From NCBI GenBank assembly GCA_902762795.1, contig CACWPM010000027.1:21898-85897 (forward strand): DNA of 64,000 nt. Direction: 5' to 3'. Each line of letters begins with the position of its first letter. Position 1 is the stretch's first letter. Source of the DNA: Fibrobacter succinogenes. GTDB taxonomy: Bacteria; Fibrobacterota; Fibrobacteria; Fibrobacterales; Fibrobacteraceae. Of the stretch, positions 19,291-28,661 are shown piece by piece. The translations under genes were made by a program, and so were the position numbers. The notes beneath the pieces were generated by a model. The model ran no database searches. It was not told the DNA's origin and saw only the letters and a program-made list of their open reading frames with translations.

Positions 19291-21454
19291 CGTCGCCGAC
19301 CCGGACTCGCTGCTGGAATCGGAAACGTTCACTACGACGACCGCCTACGATGCGCTGAACCGCGCGACGAGCATCAGGACCCCGCACAACGTGGACATCC
19401 CCACGAGCGAGATACTGCCGGGCTACAACGAAGCGAACCTGCTTGAGCGTGTTGACGTGAAATTGCGCGGAGCCACTACCGCTACGAACTTCGTCCAGAA
19501 CATCGACTACGACGCGAAGGGGCAGCGCGAGCGGATACAATACGGCAACGGCTCCACGACGGGCTACACGTATGACGATAAAACCTTCCGCCTGAAGCGC
19601 CTCCTGACAACCCGCAACAACGGCGCGGACGTCCTGCAGGACCTGAACTACACCTACGACGCCGCCGGCAACGTTGCGCAGATCGACGACAGCGCCCAGC
19701 AGACGATATTCTTCAACGGCAGCGTCGTGAGCCCGAGCCAGAAATTTGAATACGACGCCCTCTACAGGCTGGTAAAGGCCACCGGCCGCGAGCACGCCTC
19801 CGTGAACGCGGACAGCGAACCGGAGGCCGAAGGCTATAACGCCGCGCAGATAAGCCCGCAGGACGGCACCGCCATGCGGAACTACATCCGCGAATGGGAA
19901 TACGACAGCGTCGGGAACATCCTGTCAATAATCCACGACGCCAACGGCAACGCGTGGACACGCACGAACGCTTACGCCGCGGACAGCAACCGCCTAAGCA
20001 GCACTACAGTCGGGCAGACCACGGCGAACTTCTCCTACAACGCCCACGGTTCCATGGCCTCCATGCCGCACCTCTCCGCAATGGACTGGGACTTCGCCGA
20101 AAAACTGTGCCACATCACGCGCGGCACGACCGAAGCCTACTACAACTACGACGGCAACGGGATAAGGACTCGCAAGGTTGTAGTGAAAAATGGCGTGACG
20201 GAGACCCGCCTGTACCTCGGTGGCTTCGAGATTTGGCGCAAGTCCGTGAATGGTGCCCTAGATACGGAACGCGAGACATTGCATGTGATGGATGACCAAA
20301 GGCGTATAGCCTTGGTCGAAACCTTGACCGTGGAAAACGGGAACCGTGCCGCGACCCCCGTGCCGGTGCAACGCTACCAGCTCGACAACCATCTTGGTTC
20401 CGCGTCTCTCGAACTCGACGACTCCGCGAACATCATCAGCTACGAGGAATACTACCCCTACGGCGACACCAGTTACCGAGCGGGCAGGAACGCGAGCGAA
20501 GTGAGCCGGAAGCGCTACCGCTACACCGGCAAGGAGAAGGACGAGGAGTCATCGCTCTATTACTGCGAGCAGCGCTACTACGCCGCCCATATATCAAGGT
20601 GGGTCTCTACCGACCCCACATGGCTTGAGGACGGAATAAACCTCTATGCTTATGTCAACGGCAACCCCGTAAGCGGCGTGGACCCGAGCGGGACGCAGAC
20701 CGTTGAAAATGATGAAACGACGATTGGTGATGGGTATAATGAAATCGAAGCGAATAAAAAATTAATAGATGCAATAAGGGAACATATATTGCCTGGTTTA
20801 GGAGATGAGGGGCGAAAAAAAGTCGAGTCTATAATCGAGAAAATCAAGGACGGTTCTTTTGAAGAAGAAATTTACAAAAATGTAGGTAGGCCCGAAAAAG
20901 GTACTGACGTAAGTCCTACAAAATTCGATCATTTAATAAACGATAAAGATTTGCAAGATCTTTATTATATTGCTAGGGCAAGAGATTATCAGATAAGAAA
21001 TGACAAAAATGACATTGCACAATACTATATCGAGTATGGTGCTAAATATATGTTCCGATTCAAATACGAAAAACGAAATAAATTATCTGAGCCTAGCAAA
21101 AAATGGGTAGACGATACACTTGAGGGCCTACAAAGGGAAATGGAGGATATTGTTGCAAAATATCCTAGCAGCGAATCTTTAAAAGAAGACGACCCAAGAT
21201 CTCTTTTTAGCAGAGCTTATAGTAGTCATGTAAGAGCATATGTTGATGCGGGATTTTGTGAGGTCCCGTATCATGAATGGTTGACTATTGGATGGACTCC
21301 TGATTTTAAAGATTTTGTTAAGGGGACTGATCAGGTTGAATCTATTATTTCAGAATGCGTTTCTCGAAGTACTCTTGCGAGAAAATATAGTGATTATGTA
21401 CGAAATGCTATTTCAGAACAACTAAAATCTCATTTGCAGATTTTAAATCAATAG
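19193..21454 (+). CDS. Orphan Rhs cassette 2 with family-A toxin tip
   Basis: The 753-residue product starts with the shared leader (residues 1-33) and enters the Rhs core at NVADPDSLLE, matching main-gene residue about 1510. The core runs to the complete end signature STDPTWLEDGINLYAYVNG then GVDPSGTQT, where self-cleavage is expected. A tip of about 240 residues follows, with DLYYIARARDYQIRN, YIEYGAKYMFRFKY and HVRAYVDAGFCEV, a member of the same unnamed family as the main-gene tip. The core is far too short for a closed cocoon. The cassette is therefore either a free toxin or a donor for recombination with the main gene. The GC-rich core joins abruptly to an AT-rich tip. The immunity gene follows. 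Confidence 0.85.
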   Translation: MSCVSLQRKPHKFQEEPSDLEMQLLELGFLCENVADPDSLLESETFTTTTAYDALNRATSIRTPHNVDIPTSEILPGYNEANLLERVDVKLRGATTATNFVQNIDYDAKGQRERIQYGNGSTTGYTYDDKTFRLKRLLTTRNNGADVLQDLNYTYDAAGNVAQIDDSAQQTIFFNGSVVSPSQKFEYDALYRLVKATGREHASVNADSEPEAEGYNAAQISPQDGTAMRNYIREWEYDSVGNILSIIHDANGNAWTRTNAYAADSNRLSSTTVGQTTANFSYNAHGSMASMPHLSAMDWDFAEKLCHITRGTTEAYYNYDGNGIRTRKVVVKNGVTETRLYLGGFEIWRKSVNGALDTERETLHVMDDQRRIALVETLTVENGNRAATPVPVQRYQLDNHLGSASLELDDSANIISYEEYYPYGDTSYRAGRNASEVSRKRYRYTGKEKDEESSLYYCEQRYYAAHISRWVSTDPTWLEDGINLYAYVNGNPVSGVDPSGTQTVENDETTIGDGYNEIEANKKLIDAIREHILPGLGDEGRKKVESIIEKIKDGSFEEEIYKNVGRPEKGTDVSPTKFDHLINDKDLQDLYYIARARDYQIRNDKNDIAQYYIEYGAKYMFRFKYEKRNKLSEPSKKWVDDTLEGLQREMEDIVAKYPSSESLKEDDPRSLFSRAYSSHVRAYVDAGFCEVPYHEWLTIGWTPDFKDFVKGTDQVESIISECVSRSTLARKYSDYVRNAISEQLKSHLQILNQ

Positions 21455-21487
21455 ATATAAGTTTTTTTGTTTGTAAAGATATATACT

Positions 21488-22447
21488 ATGATCATATTTT
21501 CAAAAATTAAACTTATAAAATTTAAGAAAATTGCAGCCATTAGCTGCGTGGTTCTTTTATGCCTTTTACTGTTTAGTCCGCTAATTTTTTTGAGTATATC
21601 GAAACTAAACAGAATGGACAACAAATGGATTTTTGAAGGTGTGTCAAGTGTGTTTGAAAAAAAAGAGTATTCATTTTATAATACATTCGATCTTATTCAA
21701 GAGATTGTAATTGATAATGAAGAAACGATTACAATATTTGGAACGTCCGTTCCATCTTTGGAAAAAAAAGGAAGACCTATTGCTTTGCAATCTAGAAATG
21801 GTGGAAAAAATTGGAATGTGTTGAAAATAGACCTAGACTTAGGTGTAGTGAGGTACAAACATATTGGCGACAGAATGTTCTTAGTATCGCATTTAAAGAT
21901 AGGTGATATAGTGAGTTACCCTGTTTATATGTCTGACGGAAATTTTAAAAAATGGGAAAAAGTTGAGAATGCTAATTTATATGATAATAAAGTATCTGCA
22001 AACTTGTTGGAATATTGCCAAGGTGGTGGGATAAAGCTTTCTCAAAACGATAGGGATTGGTTAGTTTGTGGGTATGATGACGAATTAACTTCAATACATG
22101 AAGTCCGTATCTTGCACAAAGAAAAAGATGAGTTTAGTGTGCAAGGCTCTTTCAAAAATAAGTGGCATATATGGCGCACAAAACACATGAACCCATCTGA
22201 TTTTTATGTAAAAGACGATTTAATGGTAGGACTCTTTGACTTTCAAATGACTGCAGGGACGCTGCTTCATTATTTATATTATAGTATTGATGGTGGAAAA
22301 ACGTGGCGCAATGAAAAAATACCTTTTTTTTCGCTTGAAAGATTGTATGTTTCAGAAAATAAAATTGTTGTCTTTGGCCTTAGCTCGTTTTATGGTGAAT
22401 CTCGGGTAAAAGCCACCATCCTCACGATGCCGATACCGAAAAAATAA
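21488..22447 (+). CDS. Putative membrane-anchored Asp-box immunity protein, partner of cassette 2
   Basis: The ATG at 21488 was preferred to an upstream TTG, although neither has a strong Shine-Dalgarno. The 319-residue product has an N-terminal membrane anchor (IAAISCVVLLCLLLFSPLIF) after a basic segment, then an extracytoplasmic domain with Asp-box motifs (SRNGGKNWNV, SIDGGKTWRN). It resembles the protein at 31580-32515 closely, including the segments KWIFEGVSSVFEKK and LLHYLYYS and an almost identical end (VKATILTMPIPKK). Its position after a family-A tip supports an immunity role. This is inferred from context, not from a known family. Confidence 0.68.
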   Translation: MIIFSKIKLIKFKKIAAISCVVLLCLLLFSPLIFLSISKLNRMDNKWIFEGVSSVFEKKEYSFYNTFDLIQEIVIDNEETITIFGTSVPSLEKKGRPIALQSRNGGKNWNVLKIDLDLGVVRYKHIGDRMFLVSHLKIGDIVSYPVYMSDGNFKKWEKVENANLYDNKVSANLLEYCQGGGIKLSQNDRDWLVCGYDDELTSIHEVRILHKEKDEFSVQGSFKNKWHIWRTKHMNPSDFYVKDDLMVGLFDFQMTAGTLLHYLYYSIDGGKTWRNEKIPFFSLERLYVSENKIVVFGLSSFYGESRVKATILTMPIPKK

Positions 22448-22450
22448 TCT

Positions 22451-22560
22451 TATATTAACTCTATGCCCAGAGTTTCTTTACGGACTAATTCCCACAAATT
22501 TCAGGAGAAATCTTCTGATTTAGAAACGCTGTTGCTAGAACTCGGTTTCCTTTGCGAGAA
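22451..22560 (+). repeat. Cassette leader repeat, copy 2
   Basis: This is the second copy of the TATATT-plus-33-codon block, the most diverged of the four (PRVSLRTNSHKFQEKSSDLE). It joins the Rhs core at the same NVADPD point as copy 1. It begins 4 bases after the immunity gene stop, so the promoter box and the end of the upstream module nearly touch. Confidence 0.82.
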
Positions 22561-23494
22561 CGTCGCCGACCCGGACGCCCTGCTGGAACCGGAGACGTTC
22601 ACGACGGTCTCGGCCTACGACGCGCTGAACCGCGCGACGAGCATCAGGACCCCGCATAACGCAAGTATCCCCGCGAGTGAAATTTTACCTGCGTACAACG
22701 AGGCTTCGCTGCTGGAAACGGTAAATGTCAAATTGCGCGGAGCCACTACCGCCACGAACTTTGTTCAGAACATCGACTACGATGCGAAGGGCCAGCGCGA
22801 GCGGATCCAGTACGGCAACGGCACCACGACGGGCTACACGTATGACGATAAAACCTTCCGCCTGAAGTGCCTCCTGACAACCCGCAACAACGGGGCGGAC
22901 GTCCTGCAGGACCTCAACTACACCTACGACGCCGCGGGCAACGTCACGCAGATAGACGACAACGCCCAGCAGACCATATTCTTCAACGGCAGCGTCGTGA
23001 GCCCGAGCCAGAAGTTCGAATACGACGCCCTGTACAGGCTGGTAAAGGCCACCGGCCGCGAGCACGCCTCCGTGAACGCGGACAGCGAACCGGAGGCGGA
23101 AGGCTACAACGCTGCGCAGATAAGCCCGCAGGACGGCACCGCCATGCGGAACTACGCCCGCGAATGGGAATACGACAGCGTCGGGAACATCCTGTCCATA
23201 ATCCACCAGGCAAACGGCAACGCGTGGACACGCACGAACGCTTACGCCGCGGACAGCAACCGCCTAAGCAGCACTACAGTCGGGTCAACCACGGCGAGCT
23301 TCGCCTACAACGCCCACGGCAGCACGGCCTCCATGCCGCACCTCTCCGCGATGGACTGGGACTTTGCCGAGAGGCTGCGCCACGTCACGCGCGGCACGAC
23401 GGAGGCGTACTACAGCTACGACGGCAGCGGCATCCGCACGAGGAAGGTGGTCGAGAAGAACGGCACCGTGGAGACGAGGCTGTCAAGTCCGTAA
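22463..23494 (+). pseudogene. Orphan Rhs cassette 3, 5' part, frameshifted
   Basis: This 343-residue frame holds the leader and Rhs core from NVADPDALLE to ETRLSSP, then stops at TAA 23492-23494. At 23483, after GAGGCTGT, 25 bp present in sister cassettes are missing. The rest of the core and the tip are in another frame (23485-24900). The left breakpoint is the same base position as in the main TcB-TcC gene, and the 90 bp before it are identical in both. As read, the product would lack a toxin tip. A repeat-assembly artefact is a serious alternative. Confidence 0.75.
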
Positions 23495-24900
23495 ACGGAA
23501 TGCTAGAGACCGAGCGCGAGACTTTGCATGTGATGGATGACCAAAGGCGCATTGCAATAGTCGAAACCTTGACCGTGGAAAACGGTAACCGTGTCGCGGC
23601 CCCCGCGCCCGGGCAACGCTACCAGCTAGACAACCACCTCGGCTCGGCATCATTGGAGCTGGACGACTCCGCGAATATAATCAGCTACGAGGAATACTAC
23701 CCCTACGGCGACACAAGCTACCGCGCCGGAAGGAACGCGAGCGAAGTGAGCCGGAAGCGCTACCGCTACACCGGCAAGGAGAAGGACGAGGAAAGTTCCC
23801 TTTACTACTGCGAGCAGCGCTACTACGCCGCCCATATATCAAGGTGGGTCTCCACGCCCGTAAGCGGCGTGGACCCGAGTGGAACTGGGACGGATGATGT
23901 TGTTTGGGATGTCCCTGATTTTGTTCAGACGGAAGAAGATTTTAGAAATTGGGTGTATGACAATGCCGGGGCGTACATTGATGGTGATGTTACCGTAGAA
24001 CGCACCGATGATGGCCGACCAATTTTCAATTATAATGATGCCGACATTACTGTAGATCAGGCGCGTCGTGCTGAAATGGAAACGGAAAATAGAACGTTCG
24101 GGTCTTATTTGCCAGGAACCGCTGCTGGCGAAGATGCTCTAGGGTATTATGCTGACTTGGTCGTAAAAGGTGAACGCCAAGGTGGTGCTTGGGGGAGTGT
24201 TGAAAAAGGCTTGGGATATACTTTAGGATTTTTTGCCGCATTATGGACTCCCGAAACGGCGATACAAACAGCGTTTACGCTAGGAACTGCTGGCGTTGGA
24301 AATGTGGCGGCAGCGGGATCCATGTTGCATAAGGGATGGGCTGTATGGGGGACCTATGAGTCGAGCATATCTCTTGGAGAAGGGGTGGCCGGGGTTACAT
24401 CTGGGTTGCATACTGCTGATTTGGCATCTTGGGCTAGGTCTGGTCAATATCAAGGCGGACAGGGTATGTCCGGTTTACAGAGAGGCTTGAGTATTGGTTT
24501 TGGAGTTGCAGGGATTGGCGCAAGCTTTGCCAGTGTAGCTAATTATGACCCGAGATTACTTGGGAAAGCCCAATCGACAGGAACAAGAGGTCACAAACAA
24601 ATATCCCGTTTGATTGCGTTCGGATATCAATTGAACCCGAGAGTAGAAAGAATAACAATGAATTTGGGCTACAAAAAGTTGATGGGTGGTGGAATTTTTA
24701 AAAATGGGCCAAGACCTGATGTTGGTGTGTTATATAAATCGGGCCGTGTAAAGGCGATTGAAGTCCAGTCGAAAACGGATAAACCCATAGATCTTAGGAG
24801 TAGAAACAAAGACTTTATGGCAGATTTTGATATAAAGGTTTCCGTGTCTATTAATCCGTGTGCCGTTTGGATAAACCGAATATTCCCGAAACGGAGATAA
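23485..24900 (+). pseudogene. Orphan Rhs cassette 3, displaced 3' part with nuclease-like tip
   Basis: The frame continues the Rhs core (KSVNGMLETERETLHV onward) to WVST, which joins PVSGVDPSGT after an in-frame loss of 54 bp relative to intact copies. The tip of about 330 residues begins with a pre-toxin region containing Gly/Ala-rich hydrophobic helices (GLGYTLGFFAALW; GVAGIGASFASVANY). It ends in a compact domain with RPDVGVLYKSG and IEVQSKTD, the D...ExQ/K arrangement of PD-(D/E)XK-fold nucleases. A DNase activity is therefore likely, by motif only. The immunity gene starts 3 bases downstream. No start codon serves this frame unless the frameshift is corrected. Confidence 0.7.
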
Positions 24901-24902
24901 AT

Positions 24903-25583
24903 ATGTTTGATTGGTTGTTTTCTAAGTCAAATCAATATCTTATGCTGATAAATTACGACAAATCTTTTGAACTTTCGAAAGATTTGCTTGATGCAATTTG
25001 TTCTTATCCTGTAATAAGCTTAAAACCACGTAAATATCATTTTATCACAAAAATGTATTATGGTATAAAAATTGTGTCTGCAAAATCTATTTCGAAAGTT
25101 AATTTTAATTCAATGTATAAAGTTGCCATATATCCAGAATTGTCCCTAAATGAAAATCCGTTAGTATTAATTGATGAAGGGAAAAATAGAATTCTAGATT
25201 CTTTTAATTCTATTTTAATTAAGTTTGATAATTCTGAAATTTCAAATTTTCTTTCATATATGAAATTTTTTTTTGGAGCTGATTATGGCTTTATATGCAG
25301 GTGTAAGGATAAAGATTTTTTTAGTAATTTTTTAGATGATACTCGTTACAAATCATGGTCGAGAGATAATAAAAAAGTTTGCGAAGGTTTTCTGAAGGAT
25401 GTCTATCCAGTCAATATTTTGAATTCGGCCCATGTCCAAAATGCTCTGATTGATAAAATCAAAGAAGATGAACGGATGGGTGAAATAGATTCATCCGTTG
25501 ACGGATATCTTATATGGAATGTAGATCCATCAAATATCCGCTATGCCCGCCGCGTCTGCAAGAAAATGGGGCTGTTGATATGA
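24903..25583 (+). CDS. Putative immunity protein to the nuclease tip of cassette 3
   Basis: The ATG at 24903 lies 3 bases after the toxin TAA, with CGGAGA in the toxin's last codons as ribosome-binding site. The 226-residue product is AT-rich in coding, Lys/Ile/Phe-rich, and has no signal peptide or membrane segment, so it should be cytoplasmic. That fits protection against a nuclease. It starts MFDWLFSKSNQYLML and ends near DPSNIRYARRVCKKMGLL. I recognise no immunity family. The role rests on position and on the matching cellular compartment. Confidence 0.6.
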   Translation: MFDWLFSKSNQYLMLINYDKSFELSKDLLDAICSYPVISLKPRKYHFITKMYYGIKIVSAKSISKVNFNSMYKVAIYPELSLNENPLVLIDEGKNRILDSFNSILIKFDNSEISNFLSYMKFFFGADYGFICRCKDKDFFSNFLDDTRYKSWSRDNKKVCEGFLKDVYPVNILNSAHVQNALIDKIKEDERMGEIDSSVDGYLIWNVDPSNIRYARRVCKKMGLLI

Positions 25584-25589
25584 AAGGAA

Positions 25590-25618
25590 TTGCCATCATC
25601 TGATAAATACCCTATATT
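25590..25618 (+). promoter_or_regulatory. Sigma-70-like promoter of cassette 4
   Basis: TTGCCA (25590-25595), a 17-bp spacer and TATATT (25613-25618) make a good housekeeping promoter. The -10 hexamer ends 6 bases before the ATG of the cassette, so the expected transcript begins at or next to the start codon. The same TATATT-to-ATG geometry occurs at cassettes 2, 3 and 6, although their -35 elements are weaker. Confidence 0.6.
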
Positions 25619-25722
25619 AACCTTATGCCCTGCGTTTCACAACAAAGAAATTTCTCTAAATTTCAGGAGGAACCTTCTGATTTAGAAACGCAGTTGCTTG
25701 AGTTGGGATTTCTCTGCGAGGA
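25613..25722 (+). repeat. Cassette leader repeat, copy 3
   Basis: Third copy of the promoter-plus-leader block. After LLELGFLCE it joins the Rhs core at a later point than copies 1 and 2 (VGSASASFAYNAHGS, main-gene residue about 1750). The same leader can therefore be spliced to different core positions. Confidence 0.85.
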
Positions 25723-27178
25723 TCCGGATGATGTCGGGAGCGCCTCCGCGAGCTTCGCCTACAACGCCCACGGTTCCATGACGTCCATGCCGCACCTCTC
25801 CGCGATGGACTGGGACTTCGCCGAGAAACTGAGCCATATAACCCGCGGTACCACCGAGGCATATTACAACTACGACGGCAACGGCATCCGCACGAGAAAA
25901 GTCGTAGAGAAGAACGGGGTCGTAGAGACGAGGCTGTACCTCGGCGGCTTTGAAATCTGGCGCAAGACCGTAAACGGTGCCCTAGATACGGAACGCGAGA
26001 CATTGCACGTCATGGACGACCAGAAGCGCATTGCAATAGTCGAAACCTTGACGGTGGAAAACGGGAACCGTGTCGCGGCCCCCGCGCCCGTGCAACGCTA
26101 CCAGCTCGACAACCACCTCGGCTCCGCGTCTCTCGAACTCGACGCATCCGCGAACATCATCAGCTACGAGGAATACTACCCCTACGGCGACACAAGCTAC
26201 CGCGCCGGAAGGAACGCGAGCGAAGTGAGCCGGAAACGCTACCGCTACACCGGCAAGGAGAAGGACGAGGAATCCTCGCTCTATTACTGCGAACAGCGTT
26301 ACTATGCCGCTCACATCTCACGGTGGGTCTCGACGGACCCCACATGGCTCGCTGACGGCATCAACCTCTACGCCTATGTGCACGGGAATCCCGTGAGCGG
26401 CGTGGACTCGAGCGGAACGCAGACGGAGGATTTACCTGAGTGCAATGATAAAACAGATCTGTTTTTGCCAAACCAAGATGTTAAAGCCCAGAATGATTCG
26501 ACTGTTAAAAGAGAAAAAAAAGATTTTGTCAATTTTGAAAAAAAAAGCGATGCCTTAAAATCGTCACAGACAAATGATGTTTTCTCTGAATTTTCAAAAA
26601 CGGAAATAAGTGAAAATAAAATTGATAAGACTCATAATCTTTTATTGTCTGATTCATTTGCGAAAGAATGGATTGGATATGGGAAACCATATGAATATGC
26701 ATTAAAATTAATTGAAAAAAACAGTGATGATATAAAGCAAAGTGCGAAAACTTGGAATGTAGATCCGATTGCTATTGCTAGTGTTATTTTTCAAGAAAAA
26801 TTTTATGGTGTTTGGTCTGTTGCAAAAAATATTATAGGCTCTTACAAATTACTTCTTAAAAATTATACTTATAGTTTTGGTCTTACGGAAATGCAGGTAA
26901 ATACTGCTACAGAATTGTTAAAAGAACGTGGTGAAAAGGGTGATGTCAAACAGGCTATAAAATGGCTTCGTGATGATTCTCTAGCAATTGATTTGACTGC
27001 ACAATATTTATCAAAAGTTCAAAAAGATATAGGTCCTCAAGAACCCAATGTTTTTGCACAAGCATATAATATTGGAATCGAGAGCTTGAAAGCAGGAAAA
27101 TATAGCTATGTAGGAAATCGATCAAAATATTTCCAGAGTGAAATAAAAAGGGCTTTAGAAAATGGTAAAACAAAATAA
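25625..27178 (+). CDS. Orphan Rhs cassette 4 with lytic-transglycosylase-like toxin tip
   Basis: The 517-residue product has the leader (1-33), a short Rhs core and the full cleavage-region end (STDPTWLADGINLYAYVHG, GVDSSGTQT). A charged linker leads to a tip at about 345-517. The tip has WNVDPIAIASVIFQEKFYG with a candidate catalytic Glu391, and YSFGLTEMQVNTATELL, the GLxQ/M-like substrate-site motif of lysozyme-fold transglycosylases. AQAYNIG near the end resembles their A-Y-N-G motif. The expected action is cleavage of peptidoglycan glycan strands. The DPSG of other cassettes is DSSG here. The stop overlaps the start of a small membrane protein, the probable immunity factor. Confidence 0.82.
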   Translation: MPCVSQQRNFSKFQEEPSDLETQLLELGFLCEDPDDVGSASASFAYNAHGSMTSMPHLSAMDWDFAEKLSHITRGTTEAYYNYDGNGIRTRKVVEKNGVVETRLYLGGFEIWRKTVNGALDTERETLHVMDDQKRIAIVETLTVENGNRVAAPAPVQRYQLDNHLGSASLELDASANIISYEEYYPYGDTSYRAGRNASEVSRKRYRYTGKEKDEESSLYYCEQRYYAAHISRWVSTDPTWLADGINLYAYVHGNPVSGVDSSGTQTEDLPECNDKTDLFLPNQDVKAQNDSTVKREKKDFVNFEKKSDALKSSQTNDVFSEFSKTEISENKIDKTHNLLLSDSFAKEWIGYGKPYEYALKLIEKNSDDIKQSAKTWNVDPIAIASVIFQEKFYGVWSVAKNIIGSYKLLLKNYTYSFGLTEMQVNTATELLKERGEKGDVKQAIKWLRDDSLAIDLTAQYLSKVQKDIGPQEPNVFAQAYNIGIESLKAGKYSYVGNRSKYFQSEIKRALENGKTK

Positions 27179-27611
27179 AAGAATCTTTACTATAAATGGT
27201 TTCTTCGCAACAATTTCTGTAATATTGTGTGTTTTGTTGTATGTTTTCTCTAAATCATGTGGATTTGTTGCAAATGTTTTTGATATGCATGACAATTCTA
27301 TTATTGTCTATAGTAAGGATTTGATGAGTTCGGGATCTGATGATAATGCTATAATTGGGGCGATGATTTTTTTTAGAATACTTTTTATTTTTATTTCGTT
27401 GTTTAATTTAAAGAAACCGTGCTTGAAATTTTTTATCATTCCCTTTTTTTTAGATATACTATTTTTATGCTTAGTATCAGATACATCAAATATTTCAAGA
27501 ACAATATCTAATAATAGCGAATTTCGTTTTTGGCTATTGACGTGGATTATTAGTTTTTGTGGATGCATTTTTGTTCTCATAAAATTTGATGGAGATGATT
27601 ATTTTACGTAA
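27162..27611 (+). CDS. Putative membrane immunity protein, partner of cassette 4
   Basis: The gene overlaps the toxin by 17 bases, which implies translational coupling. The 149-residue product is mostly membrane-embedded, with about four hydrophobic segments (FFATISVILCVLLYVF; IGAMIFFRILFIFISLF; FIIPFFLDILFLCLV; WLLTWIISFCGCIFVLI). I recognise no named family. A membrane-resident immunity protein fits a toxin that attacks peptidoglycan. The last codons run into the Rhs fragment of cassette 5 with no spacer. Confidence 0.62.
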   Translation: MVKQNKRIFTINGFFATISVILCVLLYVFSKSCGFVANVFDMHDNSIIVYSKDLMSSGSDDNAIIGAMIFFRILFIFISLFNLKKPCLKFFIIPFFLDILFLCLVSDTSNISRTISNNSEFRFWLLTWIISFCGCIFVLIKFDGDDYFT

Positions 27612-28659
27612 TACCGGCAAGGAGAAGGACGAGGAGAGCGGCCTTTACTATCACGGGGCCCGCTATTACGCCTGCTGGCTGGGCCGCTGGACCGCTGTCG
27701 ACCCCATCGGCATCGGCGACGGATTGAACGTGTACATGTACGTGCACGGAAACCCCGTGAAGTTGCAAGACCCGAGCGGAATGGGGACCGTTGAAAATGA
27801 TGAGGTTAAACCGGTTGTTAATGGCAACGATTTGTCATATGGCTTTAATGACGTTCTTATAAAGGGGAAAGGACCGAAGATCGCAAATGGCGGAGGAAAT
27901 GTGGGGAATTCTCAAGGTGAGCAGAATGAGATAGTGAGTGTACGTTCGAGTTCCTCTAATTCTGAAATGATTTTAGCGAGCAGTTCTATGACTCCATCTG
28001 AAAAAAATATTTCATCGTCTTATGTATCAAATTTTGGTGATTGTAGATATAGCAGCCAAAGTTCAGAAATTAAAATTATTAGTAGAATAGAATGGAGAGC
28101 CAAAGAACCGATTCTAGAGAATGGAAGATTGTGGAATCCGGTTAAGGGTGATTTGGGTGATTATTATCACTCAATAGTTGTTCATCATTCTGGCAATGAA
28201 CATAATTCTATGACAATCCAAAAATTACAATATATCGAACAACATGCAGGGGGATATGCCGATATTCCTTACCATTTTGCAATAGATTCAAGAGGGAATA
28301 TTTATGAAGGACGACCGATAGATGTTGTCGGGTCTCATGTTGAATTAGCCAACACAGGTAGAATTGGTATTGTTTTAATGGCCGATTTAGATACGAAAAA
28401 TGATGGTATGAAAAAGTACGAAAAGATTTTGGAAAAACATTTTTTTGGAAATGGAAAACTTACGCATGGGATGGAACTGGCTCTTGAAGATCTTGTTACT
28501 TATTTGCAAAAACAATATAGAGTTGATACTCTTGGTGGACATAAAGAGCTTCTTGAGAACCGCTATTGTCCTGGAAATATGGGAATGGAGGCTGTTCAGC
28601 TATTGCGAAATAAACTAAACATGAATAAGCCACAATTACAAAAAAGGACTAGGAAATAG
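27586..28659 (+). CDS. Leaderless Rhs fragment (cassette 5) with zinc amidase toxin tip
   Basis: Rhs homology begins abruptly at TGKEKDEESGLYY (from 27612), right after the previous stop. The open frame extends back to ATGs inside that gene (27586, 27595). The core end is a different subtype (LGRWTAVDPIGIGDGLNVYMYVHG, LQDPSGMG). After a Ser-rich linker, the tip at about 165-350 is an N-acetylmuramoyl-L-alanine amidase/PGRP domain. His200-His201 lie in VVHHSG, with IPYHFAIDSRGNIYEGRP, His319 and Cys328 in NRYCPGN. These are the zinc ligands of Amidase_2 enzymes, which cut the peptide from peptidoglycan. The start codon is uncertain; this may be a stored tip rather than an expressed gene. Confidence 0.8.
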   Translation: MMEMIILRNTGKEKDEESGLYYHGARYYACWLGRWTAVDPIGIGDGLNVYMYVHGNPVKLQDPSGMGTVENDEVKPVVNGNDLSYGFNDVLIKGKGPKIANGGGNVGNSQGEQNEIVSVRSSSSNSEMILASSSMTPSEKNISSSYVSNFGDCRYSSQSSEIKIISRIEWRAKEPILENGRLWNPVKGDLGDYYHSIVVHHSGNEHNSMTIQKLQYIEQHAGGYADIPYHFAIDSRGNIYEGRPIDVVGSHVELANTGRIGIVLMADLDTKNDGMKKYEKILEKHFFGNGKLTHGMELALEDLVTYLQKQYRVDTLGGHKELLENRYCPGNMGMEAVQLLRNKLNMNKPQLQKRTRK

Positions 28660-28661
28660 GA

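Noticed and set aside
19894..20295. Alternate-frame ORFs inside the Rhs cassettes, such as this one and the 5' part of the frame opening at 22867
   Set aside because: Their sequence mirrors the +1 frame of the Rhs core and appears in every cassette; only the part after each frameshift is real coding.
22463..23494. Programmed frameshifting in the Rhs cassettes
   Set aside because: The breaks coincide with missing blocks of 79 and 25 bp relative to intact copies, not with a slippery sequence.
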